Origin: Gonium pectorale
Lineage: Eukaryota; Chlorophyta; Chlorophyceae; Chlamydomonadales; Volvocaceae
Length of the DNA: 64,000 bases
Assembly: GCA_001584585.1 (NCBI GenBank)
Contig: LSYV01000003.1
Coordinates: 1,802,278 to 1,866,277, forward strand
Reading direction: 5' to 3'
Both the position numbers and the translations under genes were made by a program. The first letter of the stretch is position 1. Each line of letters begins with the position of its first letter. This document shows positions 24,389 to 35,987 of this stretch, in pieces. Below the pieces are notes generated by a model. That model made no database searches. It saw only the letters and a program-made list of their open reading frames with translations, and was not told where the DNA came from.

Positions 24389-26936
24389 AGCAGAGAAGCG
24401 CGCCGAAACAGCCAGGGTGACGGCCCCGCGGACGGCCGCACCAGCGACCGCGCCGCCGGCCAGGGTGCGGCCGCTGTGCCAGCTTCCTACGGCGGAAGGC
24501 TGCGCATGTGCTAGGTACAAGCGATGGGAAGCCGCAATCTTTGGACGTCTGAGACGTGAGCTGCGGCAGCGCTTGCGCCCTATTAGTTGTACATTTGACG
24601 ACAGTAAGCCCACTCGTGCCATACTGAAGACTGGTGTGGCCACTGGTGTGCAGAGCGAGCCATCTGCCGCCTGCCGCCGTTGTGGAGATATTTCTCCGCC
24701 CCTGTGAAGCCCATGTGCTCGGCCAAAGGTAGCACCCGGCACCACATTGCGCCAAAAGCATGAAAAAGCTCCGAAAGATGCGTTGAGCGAATGCATTCCA
24801 GCAAAGAAGCCAGCCCTGTGCACGGGTTGGATATTGACGGTGCCCCACTGGTGAGCAGAGTGCATGAGCAGAACAGGTATTGCACAGTGCATTCAAGCAT
24901 TTTCCCAAGGAAGCAGAACCTGTACAGCCCTATGCTATGTCTGTACACGTCAAGCACAGAGGACCTGACGCTTGCCAACGGCCAAAATACTTACAAAGCC
25001 AGCAGCAAAGGAAGCGCGTCTCCTCCGCCGTCCTGCATATTGTACTTCCATGCCCTCTCGCTCCATTTCTTTGCAGCGATCAAACCATTGAAAAACGTAA
25101 GGCGGACATGTACTTGGGACAACTCCTAGAGATTATATCTGCCAATGGACGGCAAACAGCTTGGGACACAAAACAAACTATACACGCCGCAAGTGCTCGT
25201 TGCGTTTTAGTTGTGATGCCTGCACGCTGAGAAGCGGGAAGCTGTCCTCGAGATGACACGTCGCTGGCTGCTGGTTGGGAGGACAATTGGATATCAGTAT
25301 GCCAACTAGTAAAAGTTTGGCAGCTAAGGTTTGATTACTGAGGTGACAGCTCTTTGCCATGTATTGCCTTGCGTCGTACATCCGTAACTTCTTTGCTCTG
25401 CTCTCGGTGATTTGTTGATATGCAACACGATATGGATGAGGTAAGGTTTCAGTCGCTGTTTCTTGATGAGAACGGGTTTTTGCGTCGGGTGCGTCTTACC
25501 CGCCGTGAACCTCCCCCGACCAGGTTTGTTCGCAATGGAAGCCAGAGACCATGAGCATAGACTTAAGGTGTACGGGGAAGAGGTGTTGTGGTTGTGGGGG
25601 TTGTGGTCGTCGTTGGTAGCCGTTTTGGTAGTTCCGTTTTGCTCTGCTGCTCCCAAGGCATCTGACAATGTGCAACAGCTGTGGATCATTCATCTTACCC
25701 ATGCTTGATGCAGGCATGTGGTTACTAGCCACGTGGGCCAACAACTCGTACTTCTCGAGCATTGGCTACACAACGCGGTGAGCGTAGCTTGCGTCTGCTC
25801 GCACGGCTACCACTCACGAGTGTGCATTGCACGAGGTAGAGCCGGAGGCGGTACCCTGTAGCAGCGCAATGTTGCTTACATGTGGACCAGGGTATTATGG
25901 CCGACTTCCACTTTGAACCTGTCGCATAATTCGCACACCCACATAGATATAGTGGAAAGTGGAGCCTTACAAGTTCTTCATGCAAGCGTGTCGGCGCGGT
26001 TGAGAGCCTTGAGCAGATAGCATCACAGCAGCGAAGCGCGTGCGCGGGGTCTGAAAGTGACGATTTTACAAATTGGGGGGTATTATGGCCGACCACAAAT
26101 CGGCACAAAGGAGCACCGTTGGGCAGAAGTGCGCACCGCCGCTCGGGCCTACAACCTTAGCTTGACCTATTCGAGGTGCCTGGTGATCTATGACAGCGTA
26201 TCTGGACTGCTCGCTGGGAAGCACGGCCCCATCCCAACCATGGGTGCCATGTCGTCACCGAAACCGCGGTAACAGGCGCCACCGGGGCATGTCATCAGCT
26301 AAGACGGCCTAGGGCATGCTTAACAGCTTTCCTACGACGCGTTACGGTCTGGTGCGGTGTGTTCGTCGGTGATGTCGGGTCAGCATGACGACCGACCAGT
26401 AGGCGCGCGGCACTCGCAGCGACAAGTCGGCATCTGTCTGCTGCAAAATGGAACAAATAGCTCCTATAATGCACTAAAATGATGTTGGAGGTGTAAGAGG
26501 GGGCCGGTTGGCGGGAATTTGGTGGCAAGTTGCCGCCATGCCGCTGGGACGTAACTATACGCCAACACTCGATGACATGCTATGGCAGACCTCATCCACA
26601 GGGTATGTCACTGCTACTCCCGTGATGGGGACTGATTCTGACGAGCGGGCCGTGAGAAAAAGCCTGTCGGCCATGATACCCCCCGCGCCATAATTCCCCG
26701 GTCCACCTGTAGATACCGGTACCCGGTTGCACCGGGTTACACGTCCGCCAGGGCCATAGATGAAATGCGATGGGGTGAGTTAAGGGTCATGATTGCCGTC
26801 TCTGCCCCACTTCAGCGGTGCGCCTGACACGGCGTGTCGCGAGCCTTATGTTCCAGACAGTCTGCAGATATGCTGCCATCGCAGCAGGTGGGGCCTCATC
26901 ATATTTCGGCACTTGAACTGCGAGGCAACATGTCCA
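24389..26936. other. Region without a supported gene
   Basis: Any 5' exons of the SPL-like gene would lie here, but none was recognised on the minus strand. Only short open frames are present. A phrase GGTATTATGGCCGAC occurs twice (near 25890 and 26078), which hints at a small local duplication. Confidence 0.45.
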
Positions 26937-27714
26937 CTTGTGTGGACGCGCAGGGCGGGCGCGGCAGCAGCACGCCTACGGTTCGGGCGGTTCCGATACG
27001 GCTGCTGGCCCTGCGGCTTAGCACGCGGTGCGCGAAGCCGGGCTCTCCGACGATGTGCAGTCGCACCGCGACTCGGCGAGTCGAGGCTTGGTTGGCGCTC
27101 CCGCCGCCGAAGGTGCCCGGTGCGCCGCTGAGAGTGGGGCCGGACCGCGCGCCGGGCCAGCTGACCGCCGCCGACTATCGCTTGGCGGCGGGCTTCTGGC
27201 TGTGGGACGTGCGGGGACTGGAGCTGGAGCTACTGAGAGGTTCTTCCCCGCCGCCGGTATTGTGTTCAGTGCTCGCCATCTGCATGGCCCTGCATCGTGA
27301 CTTGCATCGTGCATCGTGCATCGTGACACACCGCACGATATGCAAAACCCTGCACCGCGGCTCATAGTCGCGCCGCAGGGTGGGGGGGACGTATCGCCGC
27401 AGGCACTCAGCACGGCCGCCCCAGAGGCGGTCGAGCCGGCGGCGGACCTGGCGGCGGATGAGCTGCGATCACTGCTGGCCCAGGCCCTGCTCTCGGAGCG
27501 GGCGCCAGGGCCGGCGGTCGTCGCGGCGACTGCTGCCCTAGCAGCAGCGGTGGAGGCGCAAGAGAGCGTCACAGCGCGATAGCGGAGGGCGCCGATCCTG
27601 ACGTGTGGCTCGACGCGTCAACGCTGGCGACCCCCGCTGATCTGCGTCAGCGGGGGTCGGTGCTGGCGGGCGGCCGGAAAGGCGGGTACTCAGGCGAGCC
27701 TCGCACTACCGGTG

Positions 27715-29391
27715 GACGGGTGACCAGCTGCTGCGCGCCATGAGCGACGGCTCAACGCGGGTCTGCCCACCGCCCGAGGAGAGGGAGGCCATCGTGCAGC
27801 GCGTGCACGCCGTGGGCCATCTGGGCCTTCGGCGGCCCCTCGCGCTGTTGCAGCTTGGATATTGGTGATGCGGCATGCGCAGCACCGCGCAGGAGGTCGT
27901 GCGCAGCTGCAATTCCTGCAAACTCTGCGACATGGCCAACAGCGGTGGTGTCGCGCGGCCTACACAGCTTCAGCCCCTGGCGATCCGTGGCATGTTCTAC
28001 CGCTAGGGCATGGACTTGGCGGGACCGCTTCCCCAGAACTTTTATTAAGACTGTGCCCCGCGGTTACATGTGCGTCATGGGCGCCGTGGAGCACTTCACC
28101 AAGCAGGGAGCTAATCCCACTGTACAGCGAAGAGCCCGAGGAGACGTCTCGCGGTCTGCCAGAGGTGGTCTCCCGCTTCTCAGCGCCTGCTGAGGTGGAC
28201 ACAGACCGCGGCGGGGAGTTCCAGGGCGCATTCGAACAGCTTCTACAGCAGTGCTTTGTCGACCACCGATGCACCTCCGCTGGCCACCCCCAGGCCGACG
28301 GCCTAGCCGAGCGGATGGTGCAGGTCGTCAAGGCGGCGATCCGCAAGCATTGCATGGAGAGCGGCAGCTCGGACAAGTGGGACGAGCATCTGCCCTGGCT
28401 GGCTCTCCCCTACCGCTGCTCACCGCATGGCATTATCAGGGAGAGTTACTTCCCACCCGAACGCTGCCGCCATCTTGTTGAACATGTCGGCGGAACTGCT
28501 GGGGCCCGTGGGCGCCAACGCGGCCGAGGGCTACGCGATCGCGCTCCAAGAGCGTGCGCTGCTGCCGCGGAAGATGGTGCCGGCCGCCGCTGCCAACCTG
28601 CTGGCGGCCCAGCACCGTGACTCCCAGCGGTATGCCCTCGTGCGCTCAGGGAAGTACAAGCCCCCAGCGCTCGACTTCATCCCCGGCGACTACGTGTACG
28701 TGCGCTGGAGCACGGTCAACAACACGCTGGAGATGCCCGTGCATGACGAGGTGCTGCAGGTTGAGCGGGTCGGCCTGCTTGGTGTGGTGGTGCTCATCGG
28801 GCGTGACGGCGTCCGCCTCAAGCGGTGAATCGAGCAGCTGGTGCCGTGCCACCTGCCGGACATCGACCCCATCGTGGACCCGCGCGCGCAGCGCCCGCCA
28901 TCGGACTACCCCTGTGAAGTGTGCGGCTCGCCTGACGACGGGCCCCGCATGCTGCTGTGCGACGCGTGCAGCACTGGCTGGCATATGCGCTGCCTGGTGC
29001 CCCAGCTGAGCGCTGTGCCGTCCGGGCAGTGGGTGTGTCCCAAGTGCGTGCAGCTGCGGCGCAAGGCGCCCGAGGGTCCGGCGCCGGCTCGCCCGGCGCC
29101 AGCCGCGGTCCTCTTCCCGAACGCCGCCACACGGCGGCGGGACAAAGAGGCTGCGGACCTACACGGCAAGCGGGTTCTGCGGGTTGGATATGTGGGGAGG
29201 AGGCGGGACGCGGGAGAAGGAGAGGGTCGAGCACTGGGGCGAGCTCGTGTTCCGACTTCCGAGGGCCTCTGGAGCGGCCGCGCTACTTTTGGCTCGAGTG
29301 GGATGGCGGTGCGGCCGAGTCCATCAGCCTCGTGGAGGCGAAGAAGATGCTGGCGGCCACGGAGGCCCTGTGCAGCCCGAAGCGGGGATGA
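27715..29391 (+). pseudogene. Retroelement integrase with PHD-finger tail, broken
   Basis: The integrase zinc-binding region shows as HAVGHLG followed further on by SCNSCKLC. The catalytic core shows as GMDLAGPLP (first Asp), VDTDRGGEF (second Asp) and GLAERMVQVVK (Glu), so all three acidic residues are still encoded. They lie in different frames: a TAG stop precedes GMDLAG, a TAA follows PQNFY, and the frame shifts again near 28.1 kb. Another stop (TGA, probably from CGA) at 28826-28828 separates the post-integrase domain (GDYVYVRWS) from the PHD finger. The PHD finger has the C4HC3 pattern (CEVCGSPDDG, LLCDACSTGWHMRCL, GQWVCPKC). PHD tails on integrase polyproteins are known from algal retroelements and may guide insertion to marked chromatin. 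Confidence 0.82.
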
Positions 29392-29487
29392 GGTGGAGAC
29401 GGGAGCGCAGACAACGTTCAAGGCGTCACCCTGTGTAGTATCGAGCCGGGATTGAGGTGGAAGGGGACGCACATTTCGCAATTTGGA

Positions 29488-29515
29488 AGCACGGGCCAGC
29501 CTGGCCCGGTGCTTG
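29488..29515. repeat. Short hairpin at the retroelement tail
   Basis: AAGCACGGGCCAG and CTGGCCCGGTGCTT pair almost completely with no loop to spare. It sits about 100 bases after the last stop codon of the element and could mark its 3' end, but this is only a shape seen in the sequence. Confidence 0.4.
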
Positions 29516-29596
29516 GCTATGTATAGGTTAGGTCTGGGTATTAGGTTAAGAGGAGGAAGACATGGGCTCTTGATGAGGAAGAGGCTCTCCACGTGC

Positions 29597-29725
29597 TGCC
29601 GCACGGTGGAGGCGGTAGTGGCTCGCAGCCCTACCTGGCAAGGTGGTGAACTGGGCGGTTGGCGAAGAGGGGGCTCTCACTGTGCTGCTGCACGGCGGAA
29701 GCGGTAGCGGCTCACTGCCCTACCC
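29597..29725 (+). repeat. Two-copy imperfect tandem repeat
   Basis: A unit of about 40 conserved bases (GCCGCACGGTGGAGGCGGTAG, then GCTGCACGGCGGAAGCGGTAG in parallel positions) recurs at a spacing of 87 bases in the tail of the retroelement, each copy ending GCCCTACC. Confidence 0.5.
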
Positions 29726-32472
29726 GTGATGTTTGATGTCTGGTGACGACAGGTTCGTTGCGCATCCATTTAGGCCGGTCTTGGGACGCGGGAAAGGTTT
29801 GGTCTCCCGAGGCGCCTTTTTCCTGCCCGCTCGTCAGTCCCAGGCCGATCCCTGGTAGGATCGCCATCCCCATTCTTCCGACCGGCAAAGGTATGCTCGC
29901 GAGATGGGAAACCGCCCTCTTTCTGTGCAGTTTTCTCTTTTTTCCTTTCAATCTGCTTATATCCTGGGCGCGTACACGCCCCTGTACGTCCGGGTGCTGC
30001 GGGCCCGCCGTACAGGCCTGTCGTTCAGGCGTCCACGTGACGGAGCAAGCACTCCTGAGTAGAGCTGAGCGAGGCTTGCCGCTGTAGTCCCTCCGCAGCA
30101 GACGGTCGTGGTGGTTAGCTGTGCCACCGAATTGCCGTGCCGGCAACGGGACATGACACTTTAAACTGGTAATGAAGTGCTCATATGGTTGCATGGGCAA
30201 TCGCAAAACCGTACAAAACACGGGTGAACACGGGTGAATACGGGTAGGTTTCGCCACTGGAAACGTCGCGCCTTCGGGCGTGTATGACCGTAGAGGCGAG
30301 CTCTCTCTTTCTCTGCAGATTTCTCTTTTTTATACACGGGTAGGTGTGAAGATGTTGAAAAGGAAAACGGGTAGGTGTGAAGATGTGTCAGCACTATAAC
30401 TGGATGCTTGCACCATTACCGGTGATGAGTGCTACTTGCCTGCGGTATTAGCATGTCATTTTTGTTGCAGCAGGTACATGCTGTTGCCCGTTTCCGTGTC
30501 TGTGCTTGGCCACTCATCTGCCCCGGGAACATCCGGGAAAACAAATTTGTCGCGCGTGCAAGTATAAGATGCTTGAAGATGAATAACACTTTTTTTCTGA
30601 GTGCAGTGCTTACAATAGGTTACGTGATGAATACGAAATTTCCCGTGCTTGTCACAATATGATGCGGTTTTGGAAAAAAGAGAAACCTGCATAGAAAGAG
30701 GGAGCCCGCCTCTACGGCCATACACGCCCGAAGGCGCGACGTGGACTGACATTGACCCTTACAAGGTCGGTGCATTCCTTGCCTCGGTTCACACTTGACG
30801 CAAAAGTGGCAAGTGCTAAGTTGCGCGTTTCTTTTCGGGTTCTGGGCCTTACGGCTAATCAGGACTCATAAGGGTGCTGCACCCCCTCTGCTATGGCGGG
30901 TCGGGAGCCGATCGGCTGGTGTGGCCTGCAACCCCTCTCTAGGGAGCCTGTAATCTGTATCTATCTGTAAGAATGCAGCTCGTCCTCATTTGCGCGGCAT
31001 CACAGCGAACCATGCTACGTCAGCTCACACCTAGCCCGCCCGTTGGGACAGTTGTGTCCGGGTCCAAGGGTGGCCCGTTTTACCCTGTGCCAAAACCCGG
31101 CACCACATCAACGACTACCTTGGTCTCCTAGCAGTGCATGGCTGGGTGCCATCGCCATTTCTGGTTGTTTTTTTTATCGCAGATGGGCCATGCACAGGAA
31201 TCGCCCCCATCCAATATGATCCAAAGCTCGTAACGTCAGACCTTCACCCCACTTTCCCTGCCATGGAACTCGCGGGGCACCCCATGCATGTGTGGCAAGC
31301 GCCACAGCGCGTCAGGCCCGTGCGTAGTTCACTCGAGGTAGTTGCAAACCCCCCTTCTCCACCAGGGGACAGCAGTACTGAACAACTAGAAGCTTTGCTT
31401 CGCTGCCACTGTATCGCTGCCAGTGTATTTCTTGCAGCCACGGCTTCGTGAGGCTTCATGCGCACACGGTGGCCGTGCTAGTCGATGCGGTGTTTTCGTT
31501 GGGTCCCAACCCGGACATCGTACATGCCGCAATGTCACTCGAGCAGCCTGCCGTGGCGCCCAGCACGTTTTCTAGGCCAAACAGCATCCGCCACGCCTCT
31601 CTAGATCGCCCAATCCTGATCACCATGCACTATTCGGTTGAATGAAGGTAGATCTGTCATTTTTTACATCTCAACGGAGACATAAGCGTTCCTATCCGTA
31701 AACAGAGAGCGCCGCAACCTCGTAGCCGACGGAGCTGACCGTAATACATCCCTTGCTGATGTGTAAGTGTCACACAGAATTGAAGACTGTGCGCCATGTG
31801 CTGCACGGTACCTACCACTGACCACCGAGGGCAGTCCCAGGGCATGACCATTACAGGTACAGCGCGCGCATCAGCGCAGCATTCCAGATTCAGGTCCAAG
31901 CCCTAGGGGCCCCATGCCAAGAAGCCGCCCGAAATCCGCGCCTGCCAATGACCGTTGAAGACTCCCGCGTCGCCAGCCTTCTCCAAAATCAAAGCCCTGC
32001 CTGCCTCCTCTCCCCTGCCAATCCTTTGTAGTAATGTAGGGCCCGACACGCAAGCAGGAGCTTGCGCTCGACTGTCCAGCACGCATTCCCGTTACCTGCG
32101 CCGCCTAGCCTCCCGCTCCAACGCGGTCTCGTGCACAGTGCGGTGCAGCAATCCTGCAGTCTAGCGTCTGGCCAGATTGCCGCTTACCGGATACGCAAAG
32201 CTTACTTGTCGGGCATGGAGCGCACGATTGGCACGGCCATCGCCCTGGAGCATGCTCTCGACAAGGTCCAACTTGATTGCTCGACCAACCGGTCCGCCAC
32301 GAGTTTAGACATGCGCGGCTGCGGACGGGACGTTTCCATGTTGGTGAGCAGTGTGATCAAGGACCCCATTTCAAAGTAGCCACAGCTGAGCCGCAGCGGG
32401 TGCCCAACCTTCATCCTGTTTCCCGATCAGCACCGTGGCAGGCCGTCATCGACGAGGCGGCATGCCCCTGCA
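29726..32472. other. Intergenic region with repeat elements
   Basis: It contains a fragment of the inverted-repeat family at 29913-29947, the best-preserved complete element at 30264-30742, and short tandem duplications around 30220-30390. From 30.75 to 32.47 kb no repeat or gene was recognised; the open frames there are short and motif-free. Confidence 0.5.
30264..30742. mobile_element. MITE-like inverted-repeat element, best-preserved copy
   Basis: The ends are near-perfect inverted repeats of about 67 bases. The left begins CGTCGCGCCTTCGGGCGTGT and ends in TTTCTCTTTTTT; the right is its complement, ending ACACGCCCGAAGGCGCGACG, with about six mismatches between arms. The 340-base core has no coding capacity. 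A target-site duplication could not be identified with confidence, so the superfamily is unknown. Confidence 0.75.
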
Positions 32473-35400
32473 TCAGCGGCGGTAGGCGGCGATTTCGAGC
32501 GTGGGGTAGATGGACCGCACAAACTCGTAGTAGTTAACCTGGCCGTTGCGGTCCTTGTCGAACGTCGTCATGATCGCATCGATAACCTGGCGCGTTCAGC
32601 AAGCCGGAGGAATGGGTATACTTTCAGGCGCTGCAGCGTAAGGAGGTGAGCTTGTGGACTGTACGGGAGTGCTACGGGCGGGGCCAGCAGCATAGGCGGC
32701 TCGCAGGCCAAACGACCGAACAAGCCGAACCAATGCCAACCGCTGCCCTGGATAGCACCTCCCTGCCCCTGCCGTCACCTCGGGGCGCGCCGTGTCATCC
32801 TGCGCGGCACAAGAGTCGACCCACCTCCTTGGTAACGAAGATGCCCAAAGCGTTCAGCGCGTCCTCCACCTCTTCGGCGCTCAGGCTGCCGTTTCTGTCC
32901 GCGTCCATGTAGGCAAACGCCTGTACGTCACGATGCAGGAAACGCGCAGCTTGTTTCCCGCCCCAGCGTGCATGCCCGACCTCCAAACAACATCAACGTG
33001 AAAACCCGCATGGCGGAAGGCGCCAGTACATGGTTGGCCCAACGACCTGCTTGAATGCCTCAGCTATGCCAAACAGGAGAGCCCTTGCACTAGCAGCTTG
33101 TCGGCGGCGGACATTGCAGCGCCCTGCACCATGCGCATTAATGTGCATCATTGTCGGATTTGTCGCGTACAACTACTGGAAAGCATGTGAGCACCACCGG
33201 GTGGGTACATTGTAGCATACGCGCTGTGGCGCAGGCGCAGGCACACCCTCACCTGCACCAGCCGCTCCAGGCTAACTGAGCGGCCGCTGCGCTTTAGTTG
33301 CAGCTTAATCATTGCCATCTGGACCGCCATTGGCACCGACCGAATCTGCGGCGGCGGGCGCCGGGGAGTGGCCACGGAGCACGGGCAGCGCGGCAGGGCC
33401 GAATGTGAGCGACAATTGGATTCTCTGTGCCTGCGTGTGATGCTGCTGGATGCTACACGTTCTACGGCACCGCGATGGATACCTCGACAGTATGCTAAAG
33501 CAGCAGATAACCCGCGAACCCTTAAGACTGATGCCAATAAGGAGCGCACCTCGGCGGGCATACACACCTGAAGGCGCGACGACGCCAGAACCCCGAATAC
33601 CGCAGGCACAAAATGCCTCAGATATCAAGTCAGGTGGCGTCAGGTGGTGTCTTGAAACCAACATCCCGCAGGTTTAGCTGGGTATTTATGGTTGCCGACT
33701 ACGCCTGCCGCAGCAACACCGCCCCTGAGCTACTGGCCCCATCCCATGCTGCCTCTGCCGCATCATACACTACACGCAAGCAGCGCGCCGTTGCGTGCGC
33801 CCGTCCTTCCCAACACACCCCCAGGCGGCGGCGTATCTCTCCCCGCCGACCGTTGCCTGTCCTGCCCTCTCACAACGCCCCCCGCCGCCTGCTCACCAGC
33901 GTCACGTCCTTGGGCCTGCCGTCCCTGCCTCGGGTGGCTTGCACGTAGAGCCGCGTGAAGGCGTCCATTTGCTTCTCCATCTGCGGGCTGGACCACTCCC
34001 GCATCGTGGTGTAGCCCCGGGCGCGCGGGTCGAGCCTGCGAAGGAACGCAGTTGGGCAGGGGCCATCACCCATCAGTCTTTAACCCGCAAGAAACCAGAA
34101 GCCACCCTAGGCCTGCAGACCGGCGTGTTGAAATGAAAGGACGCATACAACGAGCGTAAGCGCGAAAATGATGGTGTCGTTCTAAGACCCAGCTCCAGAG
34201 GTAGTCGAAGGGGTGATGTCCCTGCATGTTTCTTCGGCGGCGACCACCACCGCAGACCGGCGTGTGTACGCAGGTGGCGGAAGGCCAGCGGAGCTTCGTG
34301 TCTCACATGTGGGTGTGGCAGCCATGCCCATGCCCTCCCTGCGCCAGCCGCTGACGCTTCCGTACTCACTGCTCAAACAGCCGCCTGGCTTGCGGTGGAC
34401 GCATGCCGATCTTGCAGGCTGCCTGCTCGAAAGCCGAGTATGTGATGCGCCCCGCGTCGAACTCGTCCAGCTCCTGACAACGTAGGTCACCCGGGCAACG
34501 ACAGCAGGCAACACGCGGGTGAATGCACAACGCACATGTACGGTTTGCAGGGAGGAGAGGTCTGCAGTCAACCCGGCACGGCGGCGCGGGAACCTCCACA
34601 AGTCTGCAGTTACGAGAGGTCCCGGCCAGGCCAGGACCGAAAGCAGCCGCACTGTCGATGTGCATGCTCCAGATCGCCTCCCCATCAGGGGCTCCAACGC
34701 TATCGATGCCCAAACTGGCCTGCCCGCACACCTGGAAGACGGAGAAGACCATCCCTCTTGTGACCCGGAACGCGCCCGGCCGGCCCGCTTCGAGTTGCGC
34801 CATCGCGGCGCCGCTCGCGCTCTGCATCGCCATCTTGGTGGCTGTGTGCTGGAACGTGCTCGGCCCACCAGACGTGAGGGCGCCTCGGGATGCCGCCGCG
34901 TCGAAGCGGCTGCCCTGACGCAGAAAGCTCGGCAGCAGCGCCGCCGGGGCGCTCTGCCGCACGAGCGGCGTCGCCGGCTTGCTGCCCGAGCCCGACGGTC
35001 GTGGGCCAAGCCCGCTGTCGTGGGCAGGTGCCGGCTGGGAAGCAGCCGAGCCGGCTGCGGCTCGGCGAGAGGCGTGCGAGTCCGGCGCTGACGCTGCAGT
35101 GCCCAATCGTGGCGATCCGGGCCCCACTGCGCCGCGCGTCGGCGTGCGGGGCGGGGAGGGATGCTGTTGCGCATACATGCTGTTGCTACAGCCGCCTTCC
35201 TCGCCGCCAGCGCCGTCCTCGTCATCGCGGTCACCCGGGTGGGTTGGAAACGCCGCGCCTGGCTTCGAATTGTCGACGCGCGGGCCATCTTCCCCATGCG
35301 CAGTATTCAGGGACGGCAATGTCAGGTGCTCGGTTGCCGCGTGCGACTGCGGGTATGTGTGCGTCTGAGAGCGGGTGGTGGCGTGTGGCACAGGCGGGGT

Positions 35401-35987
35401 GTGCACGCCTCCGTTGACCTGGCTGCTCGCGCTGCTCCTGCCCAGCCGTGCGGCGGCCGCCGCTGTGGGCGTGTAGACGGCGGACTGTGAGTGCCCCTTG
35501 CCCTGCATGGACTCAGGCCTGCTGTTTGGCAACAGCGGAGGGGTCCAAGTCGCGGCACGGCCGCTTGGCGATGTGGGTGAGCATTCGGTGGCCGCATAAT
35601 CCGTGCTCTCGTTGCGAGGTTGCCCCGCCGGCAGCGCTGAGGGCGTGGTGGCGGGGCGCTGCTGGCGGTGGGCCGGTGAGGATGAGCGGCGCGGGCTGCG
35701 GAAGTTGCTCTCGGTGGTATCCTGCAGGAAGAGGCAGCGTCAGCATATTGACGGGTGCACCAATATCTCCAGTCCCGACGTGGCCGTGACGGGGTGCCTG
35801 GGTAAGCTTGGTTGGGTTAGGACAGCACACCCGTCGACGGCTTCCCCCGCTGCGTACAGATTAATTTTGTTGCGCACCTCGATGTTGGCCGGAATCTCAA
35901 GAGCGGCCGCCCTGGCTTGCTGCACTCTGGCTTGCTCCGCCAGCGTTCGCTCCAGGAACGCAGCTGCTGTATGCGGACGGAATGTTC
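32473..35987 (-). CDS. EF-hand calcium-binding protein with a long disordered N-terminal half (5' end not found)
   Basis: The exons read 35987-35878, 35721-34732, 34473-34370, 34035-33906, 33345-33253, 32920-32825 and 32586-32473, all in phase. The first listed exon starts mid-codon, so at least one 5' exon is missing from this model. It codes a short coiled-coil-like stretch (LERTLAEQARVQQARAA). The 990-base exon is Ser/Pro/Ala-rich and probably disordered. The helical C-terminal part has a degenerate EF-like loop (ELDEFDAGRITYSAFE), then two canonical loops in consecutive exons: DADRNGSLSAEE and DKDRNGQVNYYE, with ligands at positions 1, 3, 5, 7, 9 and 12. The protein ends 16 residues later. 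It should bind two calcium ions; the partner is unknown. The intron at 34036-34369 contains a repeat. Confidence 0.78.
33541..33585 (+). repeat. Inverted-repeat family, arm fragment inside an EF-hand-gene intron
   Basis: GGCATACACACCTGAAGGCG and the following CGACG match the outer end of the right arm of the element at 30.7 kb. No opposite arm was found nearby. It lies in the intron between 33346 and 33905. Confidence 0.5.
34132..34253 (+). repeat. 122-base repeat R34, intronic copy
   Basis: It matches 42740-42862 in the same orientation over about 122 bases at roughly 88 percent by eye, including CGAGCGTAAGCGCGAAA and CGAAGGGGTGATGTCCCTGC. It sits in the intron of the EF-hand gene. In the minus-strand frame that is open in the 42.7 kb copy, this copy has a TAG stop. 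Confidence 0.8.

Larger units (their letters stand above)
26937..29725 (+). mobile_element. Degraded Ty3/gypsy-like retroelement, 3' part of pol
   Basis: In order it contains a leading block (26937-27090, duplicated at 56.9 kb), a stretch of Ala-rich frame (27.3-27.6 kb), an integrase region (27.7-28.5 kb), a post-integrase domain (28.66-28.82 kb), a PHD finger (28.91-29.05 kb) and a C-terminal segment ending at a stop at about 29391. A non-coding tail with a partial tandem repeat follows to about 29725. Reverse transcriptase and RNase H were not recognised and no long terminal repeats could be paired, so the copy is truncated. Frame changes and in-frame stops make it non-functional. Confidence 0.8.

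Noticed and set aside
26937..29725. Active retrotransposon
   Set aside because: At least two in-frame stops and several frame changes lie in the integrase region, no reverse transcriptase was found and no terminal repeats could be paired.
34182..35297. 371-codon minus-strand open frame
   Set aside because: It is another frame of the EF-hand gene's 990-base exon and runs through its donor site and intron; the frame with in-phase splice sites and EF-hands is preferred.
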